Source of the DNA: Sander lucioperca | Lineage: Eukaryota > Chordata > Actinopteri > Perciformes > Percidae | DNA: 64,000 nucleotides | Assembly (NCBI RefSeq): GCF_008315115.2 | Contig: NC_050186.1 | Coordinates: 17,842,402 to 17,906,401, forward strand | Direction: 5' to 3' | Shown: one piece after another, positions 1 to 11,969 of the stretch | Numbering within the stretch: position 1 is the first letter of the stretch | Layout: each line of letters opens with the position of its first letter | Program-made: the position numbers and the translations under genes | Notes under the pieces: generated by a model | Databases searched by the model: none | What the model saw: only the letters and a program-made list of their open reading frames with translations | What the model was told of the DNA's origin: nothing

Positions 1-1998
1 TGCCCGGTGAAAGAATATTTTGTAAAGGAAAAACATAAAAAAAGCCCTTGGATTACAAAAGGAATAATCAATGCCTGTAAAAAGAAAAACAATCTCTACA
101 AATTGTTTATCAAAGTAAAAACAAAAGAAGTGGAGCAAAGATATAAGAAATACAAAAATAAATTAACTGATATCATAAGAACAAGCAAACGGTTATATTA
201 TCAAAAAAAACTATATGAAAATAAAAATAATATAAAAGGAACTTGGGATGCTTTGAATAGCCTAATCAAACAAGGCTCTTCAAAATTGAAATATCCCGAT
301 TACTTCATTGATGAAAATGGTGAAGATTATAATATGAACAATGTAGTAAATAAGTTCAACAATTTTTTTGTTAATGTTGGCCCTGAGTTGGCTGCTGATA
401 TTCCAGACCATGGAGTTGTAAAATCATCTGTTGAACGGAATCCCCTGTCTATCTTCCTCTCACCTACAAATGAGCAGGAAGTAACAAAAACTGTGCGGAT
501 GTGTAAAAGTAAGTTCTCCACTGATTGTCATGATATCAACATGGCATTAGTTAAAAAAGTTATACTGAATATTGTAAAACCCCTAACTTATATTTGTAAC
601 TTGTCATTCCAGACTGGCTGCTTTCCAAGTAAAATGAAAATCGCTAAAGTAATTCCACTCTTCAAAAATGAAAACAAACACGCTTTTACAAACTACAGAC
701 CAATCTCTCTTTTGCCTCAGTTCTCAAAAATTTTAGAGAAGCTTTTCAATTCTCGACTTGAAAAGTTTCTTGGAAAACATCATATAATTAATGAAGGCCA
801 GTATGGTTTTAGGTCTAAAAGAACTACCTCAATGGCAATAACTGAAGCTATTGAAGAAATTACTAATGCACTGGAGCATAAAAAGTATGCAGTTGGTGTC
901 TTTATTGATCTAAAAAAAGCCTTTGATACGATTAATCACTCAATTCTACTAAATAAGATGGAAAGATATGGAATTAGGGGGCTGGCTGGGGATTGGTTAA
1001 AAAGTTATTTAACAGAGAGAGTACAGTTTGTTAAAATGGGTCAGTATTTATCAGATACTCTTGGTGTTGCTTGTGGTGTCCCCCAGGGGTCAGTGTTGGG
1101 GCCAAAACTGTTTAATGTGTATATAAATGATATTTTTAATACGTCCAAAGATCTGAAACTCATACTATTTGCAGATGACACTAATATATTCTACTGTAGT
1201 GATGATTATAATGACCTTGTACATATGGTAAACAGGGAACTAAATATAATAAAAAAGTGGTTAGACACTAATAAATTATCCTTGAATATAAACAAAACTA
1301 AGATAATGATGTTTGGTAATTGCAATGCTATGTCTGAACAGAAAATAAGTATTAATGGTACCCAGGTTGAAATCGTAAGTGAGACTAAATTTTTGGGCGT
1401 AATAATTGACAGTAAATTGTCATGGAAACCCCATGTCAGACACATTAAAACAAAAATTTCAAAAAGCCTCTCAATTATAAATAAAGCAAAATTATACCTT
1501 GATGGAAATGCACTCCGTACTCTATACTGCACCTTGGTACTCCCATACCTTACGTATTGTGTTGAAGTATGGGGGAATACTTACAAGAACACAATTAATC
1601 CTCTGATTATATTACAGAAAAGAGCAGTGCGGATCATTCACAAGGTTGGTTTTTTAGACCATACTCATAATCTGTTTATGCAGTCAAAGTTGTTAAAATT
1701 TGATGACCTTGTAAAATATAGTACAGCAATAGTCTTATACAAAGCATTCAACAATTTATTACCGCCTAACCTACAACGTTTTTTTATAACTCCAGTGCGA
1801 GCTTATGACTTGAGAGGTTTTGGATATTTTTCATTGCCGAGAGCTCAAAATACTCGTAAACGTTTCTGTGTGTCTGTATGTGGAGTGAAACTCTGGAACA
1901 AACTGGACTTACAACACAAGCAATGCCAAACTGTCAATCGATTCAAACTGTTATATAAACATCGGGTCTGGTCAAAATATAGAGATGAGGGTCTTTAA
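1..1998 (+). CDS. LINE ORF2 C-terminal part: reverse transcriptase
   Basis: The frame is open from the first base of the window to a TAA at 1996-1998, about 665 codons, so the start and the expected upstream endonuclease domain lie before the window. Numbering codons from base 1, visible reverse transcriptase motifs are NYRPISLLPQ (231-240), motif A FIDLKKAFD (301-309) with a catalytic Asp at 303, motif B GVPQGSVLGP (359-368), and FADD (390-393) with the catalytic Asp pair at 392-393. A PWITKG linker at codons 16-21 and the Lys/Asn-rich region after it are usual between endonuclease and RT in Jockey/CR1/L2-group LINEs. The protein would nick DNA and copy its own RNA by target-primed reverse transcription. 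The absence of stops or frameshifts over 2 kb suggests a young copy. The clade within the group is not certain. Confidence 0.93.
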   Translation, partial: CPVKEYFVKEKHKKSPWITKGIINACKKKNNLYKLFIKVKTKEVEQRYKKYKNKLTDIIRTSKRLYYQKKLYENKNNIKGTWDALNSLIKQGSSKLKYPDYFIDENGEDYNMNNVVNKFNNFFVNVGPELAADIPDHGVVKSSVERNPLSIFLSPTNEQEVTKTVRMCKSKFSTDCHDINMALVKKVILNIVKPLTYICNLSFQTGCFPSKMKIAKVIPLFKNENKHAFTNYRPISLLPQFSKILEKLFNSRLEKFLGKHHIINEGQYGFRSKRTTSMAITEAIEEITNALEHKKYAVGVFIDLKKAFDTINHSILLNKMERYGIRGLAGDWLKSYLTERVQFVKMGQYLSDTLGVACGVPQGSVLGPKLFNVYINDIFNTSKDLKLILFADDTNIFYCSDDYNDLVHMVNRELNIIKKWLDTNKLSLNINKTKIMMFGNCNAMSEQKISINGTQVEIVSETKFLGVIIDSKLSWKPHVRHIKTKISKSLSIINKAKLYLDGNALRTLYCTLVLPYLTYCVEVWGNTYKNTINPLIILQKRAVRIIHKVGFLDHTHNLFMQSKLLKFDDLVKYSTAIVLYKAFNNLLPPNLQRFFITPVRAYDLRGFGYFSLPRAQNTRKRFCVSVCGVKLWNKLDLQHKQCQTVNRFKLLYKHRVWSKYRDEGL

Positions 1999-2411
1999 TT
2001 TAAATTGCTGTTGTCTCATAGTGTTAATAAGTGCTCAATGTTTCCTTACCATTGTTGGTTTAATTTGTCTTTTACCATTATTGGTATATTGTCCATTATC
2101 ATTGTTGGTTTTGTTCATTTTCTTTATATTGTTGGTATACAGTTTGTTGTAATGTAATAATTATTGTTACCTGTGGTAACGCCACCATGATCTTTCATTT
2201 GTAAAATAATCCTTGAACAAGTAACAGTGAAGCTGAATGTAGTAAGCTCTGAATGGGGAACTGGGGGTGGGATTAAATAAGTTATCTTCTTCCCACTCCC
2301 TTTCAGGTAGAAATTGATCATTTTATTTATATATTGTATAATTTTCTTTTGTTACTATTGTCTGCCTGAAATAAATGAATAAATGAATGAATGAATGAAA
2401 ATGAAAAAAAA
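1..2411 (+). mobile_element. LINE retrotransposon (Jockey/CR1/L2 group), 5' part outside window
   Basis: This is the ORF above plus a 3' untranslated region of about 400 bp (1999-2370) that carries repeated short CATTGTTGGTT-type motifs. It ends in an imperfect ATAAATGAATGAATGAA microsatellite tail at 2371-2411 and then an A run. A short TGAA-type tail instead of a long poly-A fits the L2/CR1 side of LINEs, which favours that placement over L1 or RTE. The right-hand target duplication cannot be checked because the left end is missing. Confidence 0.88.
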
Positions 2412-3687
2412 CAATAGTTGTCTGTTGTCTTGCCGAAGTCCTCAAGCAAAGCCAGAGCAGCTGTCATTATGCATGGCTGTGGCTATTTGAGCTCCTGTAT
2501 TATCATGAAGTTATCACACGTCCCTGTAAACCACGATCGGCAGTAATATCTCGATCATCAATTGCCAGAACAGTTCGTTGCACAAAACAGACTTCACAAT
2601 TAAGGATAAAATGAAAATACCAAACACAGGACAATAAAATAAAGTCTGCACTGTCCTTTTATTTTAATATTATAGATTGCTGTCTAGACTGCAAAAGAAA
2701 TCCAATAAGTTACATTAGCTAATAACCTAAATAAATAATGTCTCCACTACATTATATCAGCTCAATGTAGAATGAAGTATGCGTTATGTGTGCACATTCT
2801 TCCTTTATAAATACCTATTTATGTGTGGGGTAATGACATACATTTGGCCCCTGGTATCTCAGTATCAGAGTTACTTTGAAATTATCCATGCAATGTAACC
2901 AAAGCCAGAGACATGAGTGAAATTACCACAACATTTCTGATTCTAGGACAAGCTCCTAAGCCATTGATATACCACTGAAGTGAAGAAAGCAAGTCTATTA
3001 CCACAGTGCTATCCAATTTACCCTTGGGATATGCTTGTTGAGTGTACTTCGAGCATACTTGAAGGAAACAATCCCCCTCAAGTCGCTCAGCTGATACGGC
3101 GGCCTATCAAGACTCAAACAGGGCATGTTCAAAGTCAACAGCACTTAAACATAAGATATGAGAGGCCTTCAAAGAGCAGAGACAAAAAGCCTCAATTGCT
3201 ATTTTGGAACAGACTGCTTCAGTAGCTGAGGTTAAAGGGTATCATCAGTCTTTGTGGCACAGCGAATCTCATTTTCTGCAGAAATGTGATGACTCGACAG
3301 CAGGGAGGACAGCAGTGATGTAGCAGGGAAATGGGGCTCACAATAAGGAAGGGATCGCGATGTATTCCACTCGGTGTTTTTGCTTTTCCGTCTGTCTTCT
3401 TGTCTTACTTTCCATGTCTCTCACAACAGTTACCCTGAGAGCTGTTGGTGAATAATGATGACCTCACATGGAGCCACTGGCTCAGAAACATTGGCAACTC
3501 TAATTTCCCTTTGTGTGTGTAGTAATGGGATCTTATTTCTCTCTATCAGGTTTCTGCTCTTCTGCCAACTGTGATCAGTTCTGTGGTTGGAAGGTGGCGC
3601 TGCGTGTCGCCTTCTGTTCAAACTCGGAATCTACTCGTCACAAAGTTAGAGGCAGAGAAACAGAGCCATGGTCGGGCCATAGTTTCT
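2412..3687. other. Non-coding stretch, nothing recognised
   Basis: Ordinary AT-rich sequence with only short chance ORFs. The 81-codon plus-strand ORF near 2980 has no recognisable domain and no splice context. No repeat ends or RNA gene were seen. Confidence 0.5.
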
Positions 3688-3696
3688 AACTTGCAC

Positions 3697-4123
3697 TAGT
3701 CTATATCGACAACATTCCACTTCCGGGATTGTTCAGGTGCTGCCGGAAATTACATCAGATGTCCCTCTTTATAGGCCAGATGTCCCACACCTTCCGCTTT
3801 CACCTTTAGGAGTTTAACTGCTCCTCAGATCTCTGCAGGGTAAATCGAGACAGCTAGCTAGACTATCTGTCGAATCTGAGTATTCTGTTGCACGACTAAA
3901 ACAACTTTTGAATGTAAACATGTTCCACCAAAACAAGTTCCTTCCAGAGGCTATTTTGCAGCGGCACCGTTGATCCGCCCGGCGCTTAGCGCCGCCCAAG
4001 ACGATTGGTTTAAAGAAATGGCAATAAACCAGAGCATGTTTTTCTTCCATCCCGGAATGCTGTGTGGACTAGCCAGACCCTTCTCCGCAGTGCTGTGGAG
4101 GAAGGTCTGGCAAAGCGAGACTA
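3697..4123 (+). mobile_element. MULE-like non-autonomous DNA transposon, copy 1
   Basis: A 427-bp element with short inverted ends: TAGTCTATATCG on the left, and TAGTCTCGCTTTGCC as the reverse complement of the right end. It is flanked by a perfect 9-bp direct repeat AACTTGCAC at 3688-3696 and 4124-4132. A 9-bp target duplication is usual for Mutator-like elements. There is no transposase ORF. Internal landmarks such as CTCAGATCTCTGCAGG and the GAGGAAGGTCTGGC end recur in three more copies here (27511, 54724 and 55083). Superfamily placement is inferred from the duplication length only. Confidence 0.85.
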
Positions 4124-4132
4124 AACTTGCAC

Positions 4133-5424
4133 ATACCTGAGTCAGATAAAGGATCAAGGAGTCAGGCAGACTATACTAACATATTAAACTAAACAACCTC
4201 TCTGCCCCTGTAATCTCTCTGCTACTAGGGGATGGAGAGGGGGTGGGCAGGTTAACAAGGGGCATGCATTTTGGACATCTTGCTGAAAAGGGAGATGGCA
4301 TCCCCCCTCAAATTGCCTACGGACTATAGTATAGAATAGCAAAGTATAGTACAAATTAAATGTTAAACTTAGAGAACAAGGATGGCTGGAAATGAGGGTG
4401 GGCATTGCTTTCTCGTGAGGGAAAGCTCTGAAAATAGACAAAGGGTGTGATGCAAAAGTTGCTCATTCTAAACTAATTTATCTTTGTATTATCACTATGT
4501 TGGTATGTACTTACATTCAATCTTGAGAACTTATCTAAGTTGTTTTGAAGTGAGGGGGAAAATAACCGCCTGGAAAAATCCTTTACTGCAAATTTAAAAT
4601 TTATTTTGTAGTTTAACCATTTTTATTCAGTGTGATTGCAAACTTTTACACTACAAGCACTGTGTCACGTACACAAAACAATAAAATGACTTGTGCAGAA
4701 TCATCATAAGTAAACTGATGAAAAAGAAATCCCAAGACATTTTCTTTGTGTTTTCCTCAATTTCCATTTAATCTGACACACGCGTTCGTTCTGTAGGCAC
4801 CATTGCCACTGATGGCATCATTTTCCTTTTTCACACAGTGACAACTTAAAGAAGCAACTTTCAGCATTTTGATGCAGTTTCCAAAGCGTGCAGTATTCAA
4901 CAATATATATTCTCTCTGTGTAGGGGATGCATTAAAGCAGTGATGAAGCCGTCACAATTCTCTTTGGGGAGACGCTGTGTATGCTCAGCTCTTAAACCTG
5001 GGTGGAAGTGCAAAGCTGTCCTTTCAGCGACATAAACAATCACCATGAAAAGACAATTTAATTTTCCTCTCTACTGAAAGGTTTGGAAAACACTTTAATT
5101 CCCCTTGAGTGGCTCTGGGATTTTGAGTTTAAAGTAATTTGCTTGTCTGGTAATTAAATAAGAAATCAATTCTACAAACAATTGGTTCCACCGGTGCATG
5201 AAGGCTAGTAGTACTTGCTCATGTGTTTGAGAGTGTGACTTTGAGTGTGTAAGTGCTCCTGTGTATGCATAAAGTAATGTGCATGTGCTCAGGAACATTT
5301 TGGAGTGTTTGTTGTGTGCGTGTTGTGAGAAGGATCACCTTCTTTGAGACTGACTGCAAAGTTTTAGTTTTCTTTTCTCACACCTGAACACATTGTGGTC
5401 CAAAGCACAATTACAAGGTATGTC
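4133..5424. other. Non-coding stretch, nothing recognised
   Basis: No transposon ends, exon or RNA gene could be supported. Minus-strand ORFs of 60-85 codons here have no recognisable content. Confidence 0.5.
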
Positions 5425-5427
5425 TTA

Positions 5428-6028
5428 AGCTGCTTACACACCAACCAGACGGCCAACCGTCAGCAGAAAAGGCAGTCGGACTGATCATTCTCCCCGAGTT
5501 GGTCAAAAAAATGCCTCGGAAAACACCAAAGAGATGAGACGTAATACGTCTCTATAACAGCAGGCGGTGCTAATCTGTATTGTTGCCCAAAAAATGAAAA
5601 CCGGCAGCTGATTGGACGAATGCGTCACATGGGTTTGTTTTCTCCGGAAATTCAAAGACAGACTGTCATGGCGGCTTGTTCAGAATACGATCTCATATTG
5701 TACTAAAATAGTTCACTGAAACATGTTTCTGAAAACATTTTAAGCAAGAAATAGGACATGCAGTTGCTGAATCTGTCTTCATTTCACATCAACAAAGGTC
5801 AGTTTAAAAGATTTTCGTCAGATTTTGAGGCTTAGTCACGCTCATTCTGCTCGCCATTTCCGGGTGAGTCCCGACTGCCCTGTCTCTGACTGAGCATGGC
5901 AGGTCGGCCAAAATGAAGGCCGATAGCCCCTCGGACGGACGACGGCACAGAACACACCGAACAGACTCGAGTCACCAACCTCGCCAGACTGTCCAACGGC
6001 CGATTATCGGCCCGGTGTGTCAGCGACC
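5428..6028. mobile_element. Candidate Harbinger-like MITE
   Basis: A 601-bp CpG-richer block bounded by imperfect inverted ends: AGCTGCTTACACACC on the left, GGTCGCTGACACACC as the reverse complement of the right, 11 of 15 positions alike. Each end is flanked by TTA (5425-5427 and 6029-6031). TTA/TAA target sites are typical of PIF-Harbinger. No transposase is encoded. A 3-bp duplication is weak evidence, so the class is tentative, but the inverted CACACC ends and the sharp composition change support a discrete element. Confidence 0.55.
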
Positions 6029-6031
6029 TTA

Positions 6032-6773
6032 CATAAAGTAGAAATAATGCAGAAACATGTGTTAATAATTACATAAATGAGCAACTAAATTGAGCTTCTG
6101 AAGACCGCTGAAGACCTAAAGCTCTTAAACACTACTCAGTTTAGAAATTCATGTTACTCACACTGTTTGCTGCTTAAACATTATATACAAGCAACTCATA
6201 TCTCATAAAGAAGGAAAGTAGAGGACCTGAATCTGCAGTGTCATCAAGCAGACAGTCTTGAGTTTCTCTGTAAATTAAATATTCGTGAATATGCTAAAGT
6301 TACAAGAGAAAACATTTAGTTTACTTTTCTTGAGATGAAAGTGCATTTGATAATTTGAAACGGATAAAAATCATTGGATGTAAAAATCTAAAATATTTGG
6401 GGTTGATGGAAACGTCTTACCTTGGATAATCTTACTGTCTTTGATGTCCAATGCTTTCTGTCGCTTATTATGAGCAAAGCACATTTTGGTGTACCCACTC
6501 TCACTCAAATCGACTTATCTAACTCTGCTTTGGCTTTTCCATAGATTTACCACTGATGCATCTGAACAACCCCACAGAGAACATGAGTGAACTTGTTGCA
6601 TTCAATGTTTGTGGGAGGAGAGTGCAATACAGATAATGAACAGCGTAACTGCAATAGAGTAGAGTTTTGTGGCTGCTGTGCCACGAGACATGTTTTTGTT
6701 GGGAAATTTAGTATCCTTATGCTAGTGTTGAATGTCAGGAGAAAATGCTGAGTCTCCAAAAGTGCTTTTGCCC
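6032..6773. other. Non-coding stretch, nothing recognised
   Basis: AT-rich sequence without recognisable ends or coding content. The 123-codon minus ORF that begins inside it and runs into the next repeat looks like chance. Confidence 0.45.
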
Positions 6774-7100
6774 TTAAAGCTGCACAAATCAATATACTAT
6801 ATATGAATAATACAAATATATTATGTGTAATGTGAAAGGGGTATTTGTAGTGACACACCCACAGAGAATTATCATCTGACTCTGCAGTTTCCCTCAGCTG
6901 GAAGCAGCGTTTTAGCATCTTTCAGCTCACTGTTTTGGTTCACTCTCACAGCTCTCATCGGTGTCATCTCCAGGCAGCAGTCTTCAGTAAAAACGCTCTA
7001 AAAACCCACTGTATGTACACCACCAGCTCAGCATGAAACATACAAACAAAGTTAGTGACTAGCTGGTGAACATAGTGGAGCATTAAACAGCTAATTATAT
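6774..7100 (-). repeat. Dispersed repeat family A, copy 1
   Basis: On the minus strand this matches three other segments in the window (12531, 15934 and 29387). Shared marks are TGCTCCACTATGTTCACC followed by CAGCTAGT, GAGCTGAAAGATGCTA, and an end at GTGCAGCTTTAA. Copies are quite diverged, which points to an old, high-copy fish repeat. No coding frame is conserved between copies and no clear inverted ends were found, so the class is left open. Confidence 0.7.
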
Positions 7101-7110
7101 ACCTTTTCAG

Positions 7111-7345
7111 GTTGCCAGTAGCTCAATCCGTGGGGGTGTGGCTTGGGAACCGGAGGATCACTGGTTAAAGTCCCTGTATGGAAGAGTGTACAGCGAGTGG
7201 ACTGGTAGAGAGGTGCCAGTTCGCTGTCCTGGGCACTGATGAAGTGCCCTTAAGCAAAGCACCGTACCCCCAACTGCTCGGGGCGCCATCCTCGCATCTC
7301 TCCATACATAATTCATGTGTATAGGTATTATTATATTTTTACTCC
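7111..7345 (+). mobile_element. tRNA-derived SINE
   Basis: It has a tRNA-like head with an A-box-like TAGCTCAATCCGTGGG near 7119 and a B-box-like GGTTAAAGTCC near 7163, the internal pol III promoter layout. A central block reading TGAAGTGCCCTTAAGCAAAG follows, then CACCGTACCCCCAACTGCTC, the conserved core seen in many fish V-type SINEs. The 3' part near 7300-7345 is eroded and no clean target duplication is visible. It directly abuts family A copy 1. Confidence 0.7.
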
Positions 7346-7454
7346 TCACTGGAGTCTTGAGTACTCTTTCATATAGTGTAAGGCAGTGTTCAGTTTTCAT
7401 GTGCTGACACTGAAAATCTTCCTTCCAGTCTCTCACACCCTTGCTGCTTCAAAG

Positions 7455-7710
7455 TAACACAGTAAAGTATCACTTGAAGTGATCGTGTATTCTGTGCACA
7501 CCGCTCTCCCCTGCTGACTCCGTAGCATTAAACGTGTTTACCAGCTGGGGGTCTGAATACATGACGAGGCTCCTGGATTCCCAGCGGGACCATACCTGGC
7601 ACTGCTACACTGCATCGCCCTTGAGCTAGACACCTTAACCTTAGCACAGCACACAGTCGAGAGTACGCATCGCATCAAGCCTGTTCTGTGTAAATGGATA
7701 TATTGTTAGT
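7455..7710 (+). mobile_element. V-SINE-like remnant
   Basis: A decayed SINE body. GCACTGCTACACTGCATCGC is followed by CCTTGAGCTAGACACCTTAA, then GTGTAAATGGATATATTG near 7690, which resembles the core and 3' tail of fish V-SINEs. The tRNA head is not clear. Identification rests on remembered family features. Confidence 0.45.
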
Positions 7711-9460
7711 GTCAGGGTGTGTAGGTCCCAGCGGATACAAAGGGGGCATCAGCAGGCAAAGGAGGATACATATGATGAATATTAAACATCATATGTGCTG
7801 TAGATCTGGGGAGAGACTCTGGAGATTGTAGTCAAGTATTACTTAGGGGGAATCTACTGTATACATTCATTAGCCATATCAATACTGCCATATCTGCTGC
7901 AACAGGGCGCCATGTCCCAGCATGCCCTCCAGTCACAGCACAGCAGTCAGAGCTTTATGTGAGTGCATGCGTGTTCAAATTATACGCACATTACACCGCT
8001 GGTGACAACAGTGTTCCTACTGTGCGACAGGATAGCAATGCTCTCTGGTGTGTGTCTTTGCGGGGCACACTCCTCTCTCAATAACACGCTCTCAGGTGCC
8101 TACCTGTAGGTTTTTAATACGTCTGGGTCAACAGACATTGGGAACGCAGAGGGAGGTTAATGTGAAGCAGATAGTGTAACTGCCTCACTGCTGGCAAGCA
8201 TCAGCAGTGTTTGCCAGATGCATTAGGCACGCGCTAGCTGAACGATCTGCAGAATCATATCCATTTAGAGATTGTTTTCAGACATCTGACACACTTGAGA
8301 TGTGATCTGTTTGGATTGCCTGACACATGAAGAACCTCAATATTGAGAGTGCCTCTTATAATCAAGCACCAAACACAAATTAGAGAGCAGTTATTCCTGA
8401 TTCTTAATCACTCTTCATTCTTAGCCTGTTCCAAAACTGTGATTTGCTGCCTACATAGATAGGCCTGGTGTTGGACCAACTGACCAGTGTTGACCTGGTT
8501 CCATTAAGATTAATCTTTCTGCACCAGTCAGAAAAAACGGCTACAGAAGAAATGCAACAAGTGGATTAGATTACGTTAAATTGTTCATATTAAAAAAAAA
8601 AAGTATTGTATTATCAATTATTTTGATGATCGTTAAGTCTATAAAATGCCAGAAAATGAAAAAAAATGTGTGCATTGAAGAGCCAGGCATGGAGTGAGAT
8701 AGTTATCATAATCATCATCTGTCCTCCATGCGACAGGTAGGCTTTTTGTCTAAATAGATAACTGCAGTCAAGTTGTATGGTGAAGTCTACTGGTGTAGGA
8801 GTAAAACACGAGCCCTTTTGCCAAAGTACTAGAATGCCATGTGTGCCAACTGTTTTTTATTTATCTATTTTAAATCAAGATCGGTCTCTTCAGGAAATGA
8901 AAGTGAAGAGAGGGAACATTTGCACAAATGATGACTAATTGTCAAAGCTTTCTTCGCAAACGCCCCGCAAATAAACGTGTCACCTGTTTTCACCACCTAC
9001 TTGACACTGAGTAATCACACAGTGAGAGACATCTGCCATGTTACTGGATGGCAGCGTTGCCTCCTACATCCATCCCAGCCAATTGGGAGGGAGGAACTCA
9101 CGCCGCAGGAAGTACTGAGGGATTTGGACTGACCCCTTTAACACCACAGGAAGTATCAGATGTTGCAGAAAGCTTTTTGGGCAAACAATTGTGTAGTGTA
9201 TCTTAGCAGCTGATTCCTGAAATAAGTATAATCTATCCTTCTTTATTTCATTGAATTAACCAACATTTGCTGTGAATGTAATTGTAGTAACATGTCATGT
9301 ACAAGCCCTTCTGGCATACAGGAATACCTGCTATGAGCACAAATAATGTACTAACTGTTTGCCAAGAAGAAAGAGGAGGAGGAGCAAAAAAGAGGGGGCT
9401 TTGGAGAGAAAAACAACATCAGGACAAAGAAACAGTGCAAAACATTGCTACAGATGGAAG
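7711..9460. other. Mostly unannotated; one small hAT fragment
   Basis: Nothing coding. At about 8600-8680 a short stretch (CAATTATTTTGATGATCG, then AGTCTATAAAATGCCAG) resembles the end of the hAT-like family found at 18300 and 33950, on the opposite strand. The rest shows no recognisable element. Confidence 0.4.
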
Positions 9461-9465
9461 CAAGG

Positions 9466-11211
9466 CAGGGTTCGTACACCTTTTCCAAGGTCAAATTCAA
9501 GCACCTTTAAGGTCAATTTTAAAGCTTTTCCCAGCACCTTACACCACCATAAATTACATACCAAAATTATTATTTAGTGTTTTTATCACATTAAAAGAGA
9601 TAATGCTATACCAAAATTGTGTTTCGAAATAGCAGAAGGATCAGATAGCTTCATGGTTCATAACATAAAGTAAGATAGCTATGGAGAGTAGAACTGAGTG
9701 GGAGGATTTGAGCCAAATGACATGCAGCTGGGTCATTCTGTGTCAAATCAGACAAAATCCAGGAAAACAGTTGTTGCACGCTCTTAGATTTTGCTCAAAG
9801 TTTATGCTACCCTTAATGTCAGTCTTTTCACACTTTTATTTTCCAAATCTAGGGCATGCTGTACAAACTTGTAATGGTTCAGTCATATTGACGTTTGTCT
9901 TTCTCCCTACAAAGTTTGGCTTGCCTATGAATAATATTTTTCATTATATGAATTTTGAAGTATTGCTTCCCAGATAATGTGATTTCCAGGCTGTAAAACT
10001 GAAGTAATTTCAAGGGCTGAAAATATGAAGACAGGATTTGAACAGAAATATTTTACAGGCCTTGGTTTTGGGACACATTCTTGATATAGACAAGGTTTAA
10101 ACAAAATCTGAGACAGTGCAACAACAACCTGTAATTCCATTTTAACCCAAAAGACTCTGACAGTGCACAGGTACCTGCCTGATAAATAGCCTATATTAAC
10201 TGAAAAAAAATGTATTTCATTGCCCAGACATACATTTATCTACTGGAATAGAGCAGTGTAAATATTGCATAAGGCCATCCTCAACCTTACAGTAGGCTAC
10301 TTGTATGACACGGTTTCTGTTCAGCTATCAACGGTTGTTGTTATGCACTGGGCTAACGTTTGCAGGTTTTAATTTGCGGGTAGTTAACGTTACATTTACT
10401 GTGATGTAACTTTGGCTATGTTCACTGCATATTCCACAAATGAACGTGCCATAACGGACATGCAATACTAACATTACATTTTCACACCTACTCTCAGTCA
10501 CTAAGCCTGCAAATTCCTAGCTAGCAGTTACTAGCGTAAACAAATAGGCGCTAACGTGTACAGTACATAGACAGTAGAAGGGTACAGTAGGCTACTTCAG
10601 TTGGCTTACTTGAAACTTACTTCATGTGACTCAAGAGCGCCGACTCGCCCATTGTGAAAAGCTGCACGTCTTTTTTGCAGACTTTACAAGAGGCAACTCG
10701 TGGGGTTTGATCCATAATTTGTACTTTTCATCTTCCAGCCAACGTTCCATGACACGACAACTTCCCAGCAGCAAATTTACAAATCTCACTATGGCCACGC
10801 CAAGACCCGCCCTACGAAGCAGCTTGATTGGTTGGGGTTAGGCATTTGGATAGCCGACCTGTACAAATGGGGTTACGTTACCTTGCGTAAGCATGGACGC
10901 CTGGCCAATAAATGCTATTGAAGGGCGGGTCTTCGCCTCCGGCATGGTGCAGTAGTGGTTTCATGGGGGCGGAGTCACACCTGGTAGATCGCAGTCACAC
11001 ATGTAAGCGAGCATATTTTATTTTAGGCTCTCCAACATTTTATTTCTCCATTTAATAAACAAAATATTCAGCCAGATAGGTATTTGTTGTGAAAGAAATA
11101 CAATTACAATTTCAAGCATTTTCTCAAAAATGTAAGCACTTTTCAAACCTTGAAAACACAACATCAAAATTCAAGCATTTTCAAGGATTTCAAGCACCCG
11201 TAGGAACCCTG
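9466..11211. mobile_element. Non-autonomous DNA transposon with CAGGGTTC ends
   Basis: A 1746-bp element. The left end reads CAGGGTTCGTACACCTTTT and the reverse complement of the right end reads CAGGGTTCCTACGGGTGC. Both subterminal regions are rich in AAGCA/TCAAGCA repeats (9483-9540 and 11100-11200). CAAGG occurs directly outside each end (9461-9465 and 11212-11216), a possible 5-bp target duplication. CAGGG-type ends suggest the hAT superfamily, although most hATs make 8-bp duplications. ORFs inside (98, 71 and 71 codons) do not resemble transposase. The interior has CpG-rich patches around 10620-10990. Confidence 0.7.
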
Positions 11212-11216
11212 CAAGG

Positions 11217-11968
11217 TAGGAAGGAAGGACCGAGTGACATGGGGAGGGTGGGAATGTGAAAGAAAGTATGGATGGAACAAAGTAGTAAAGGATAATGCCT
11301 CATAAAAAGCAATACAAGAAGAGAGCAGTATAGCATTTGAAAATGAGTTTAACTACTGTAATGTATTTGCTAGATGGTCAGGGAAACATTAAACAACAAA
11401 CAGAACACCAAAGAAGTAAAGAGAGTCAAAGAAAAGTGTTTCAGCATTTTAGTTTTTTTGTGTTTGTCTTGTTGCAGTAACACCCAACCCATCTAGTACT
11501 CTATGTAGGTTAAAATAAACACTGAATAATTTACAAGTGCTATTTGACCCAGGAGAGTAAACTACATCAATTGGATCGGATGAAACTCTGATACGCTGCA
11601 TATAAGTCAGTAGACTAATGAAGGGCTATTATATATCCTTCTTTTAACAAGCCTGGCTCTCTGCTTCTTCAAGTGTAAGGGCGAGTCTGGGGAAAGCTGA
11701 CTAAAGTACTGACAGAAATTCAAATCAACTTTTTATTCAAGCACCCACTGTATGATAATGGCTCTCTCGACAAGAAATTAGGTGATTTTAGAAAATTCCT
11801 AACCTGAGGAGGAGAACTAAATTACAGTGGCCAGTAGCTTAAGTGTGCAAAGAGACAGAAATGAAACAGAAGAATTGATTATTCCAATATAGTGTATTCA
11901 TTTCATATTTAATCATAAGTATAATATTACTGGTGAAATGGTATTGAACCTATAATCTATTTCATTTA
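11217..11968. other. Non-coding stretch, nothing recognised
   Basis: No element ends, exon or RNA gene seen. Its right part could belong to the adjacent Harbinger remnant, for example as intron, but no boundary is visible. Confidence 0.4.
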
Positions 11969-11969
11969 G

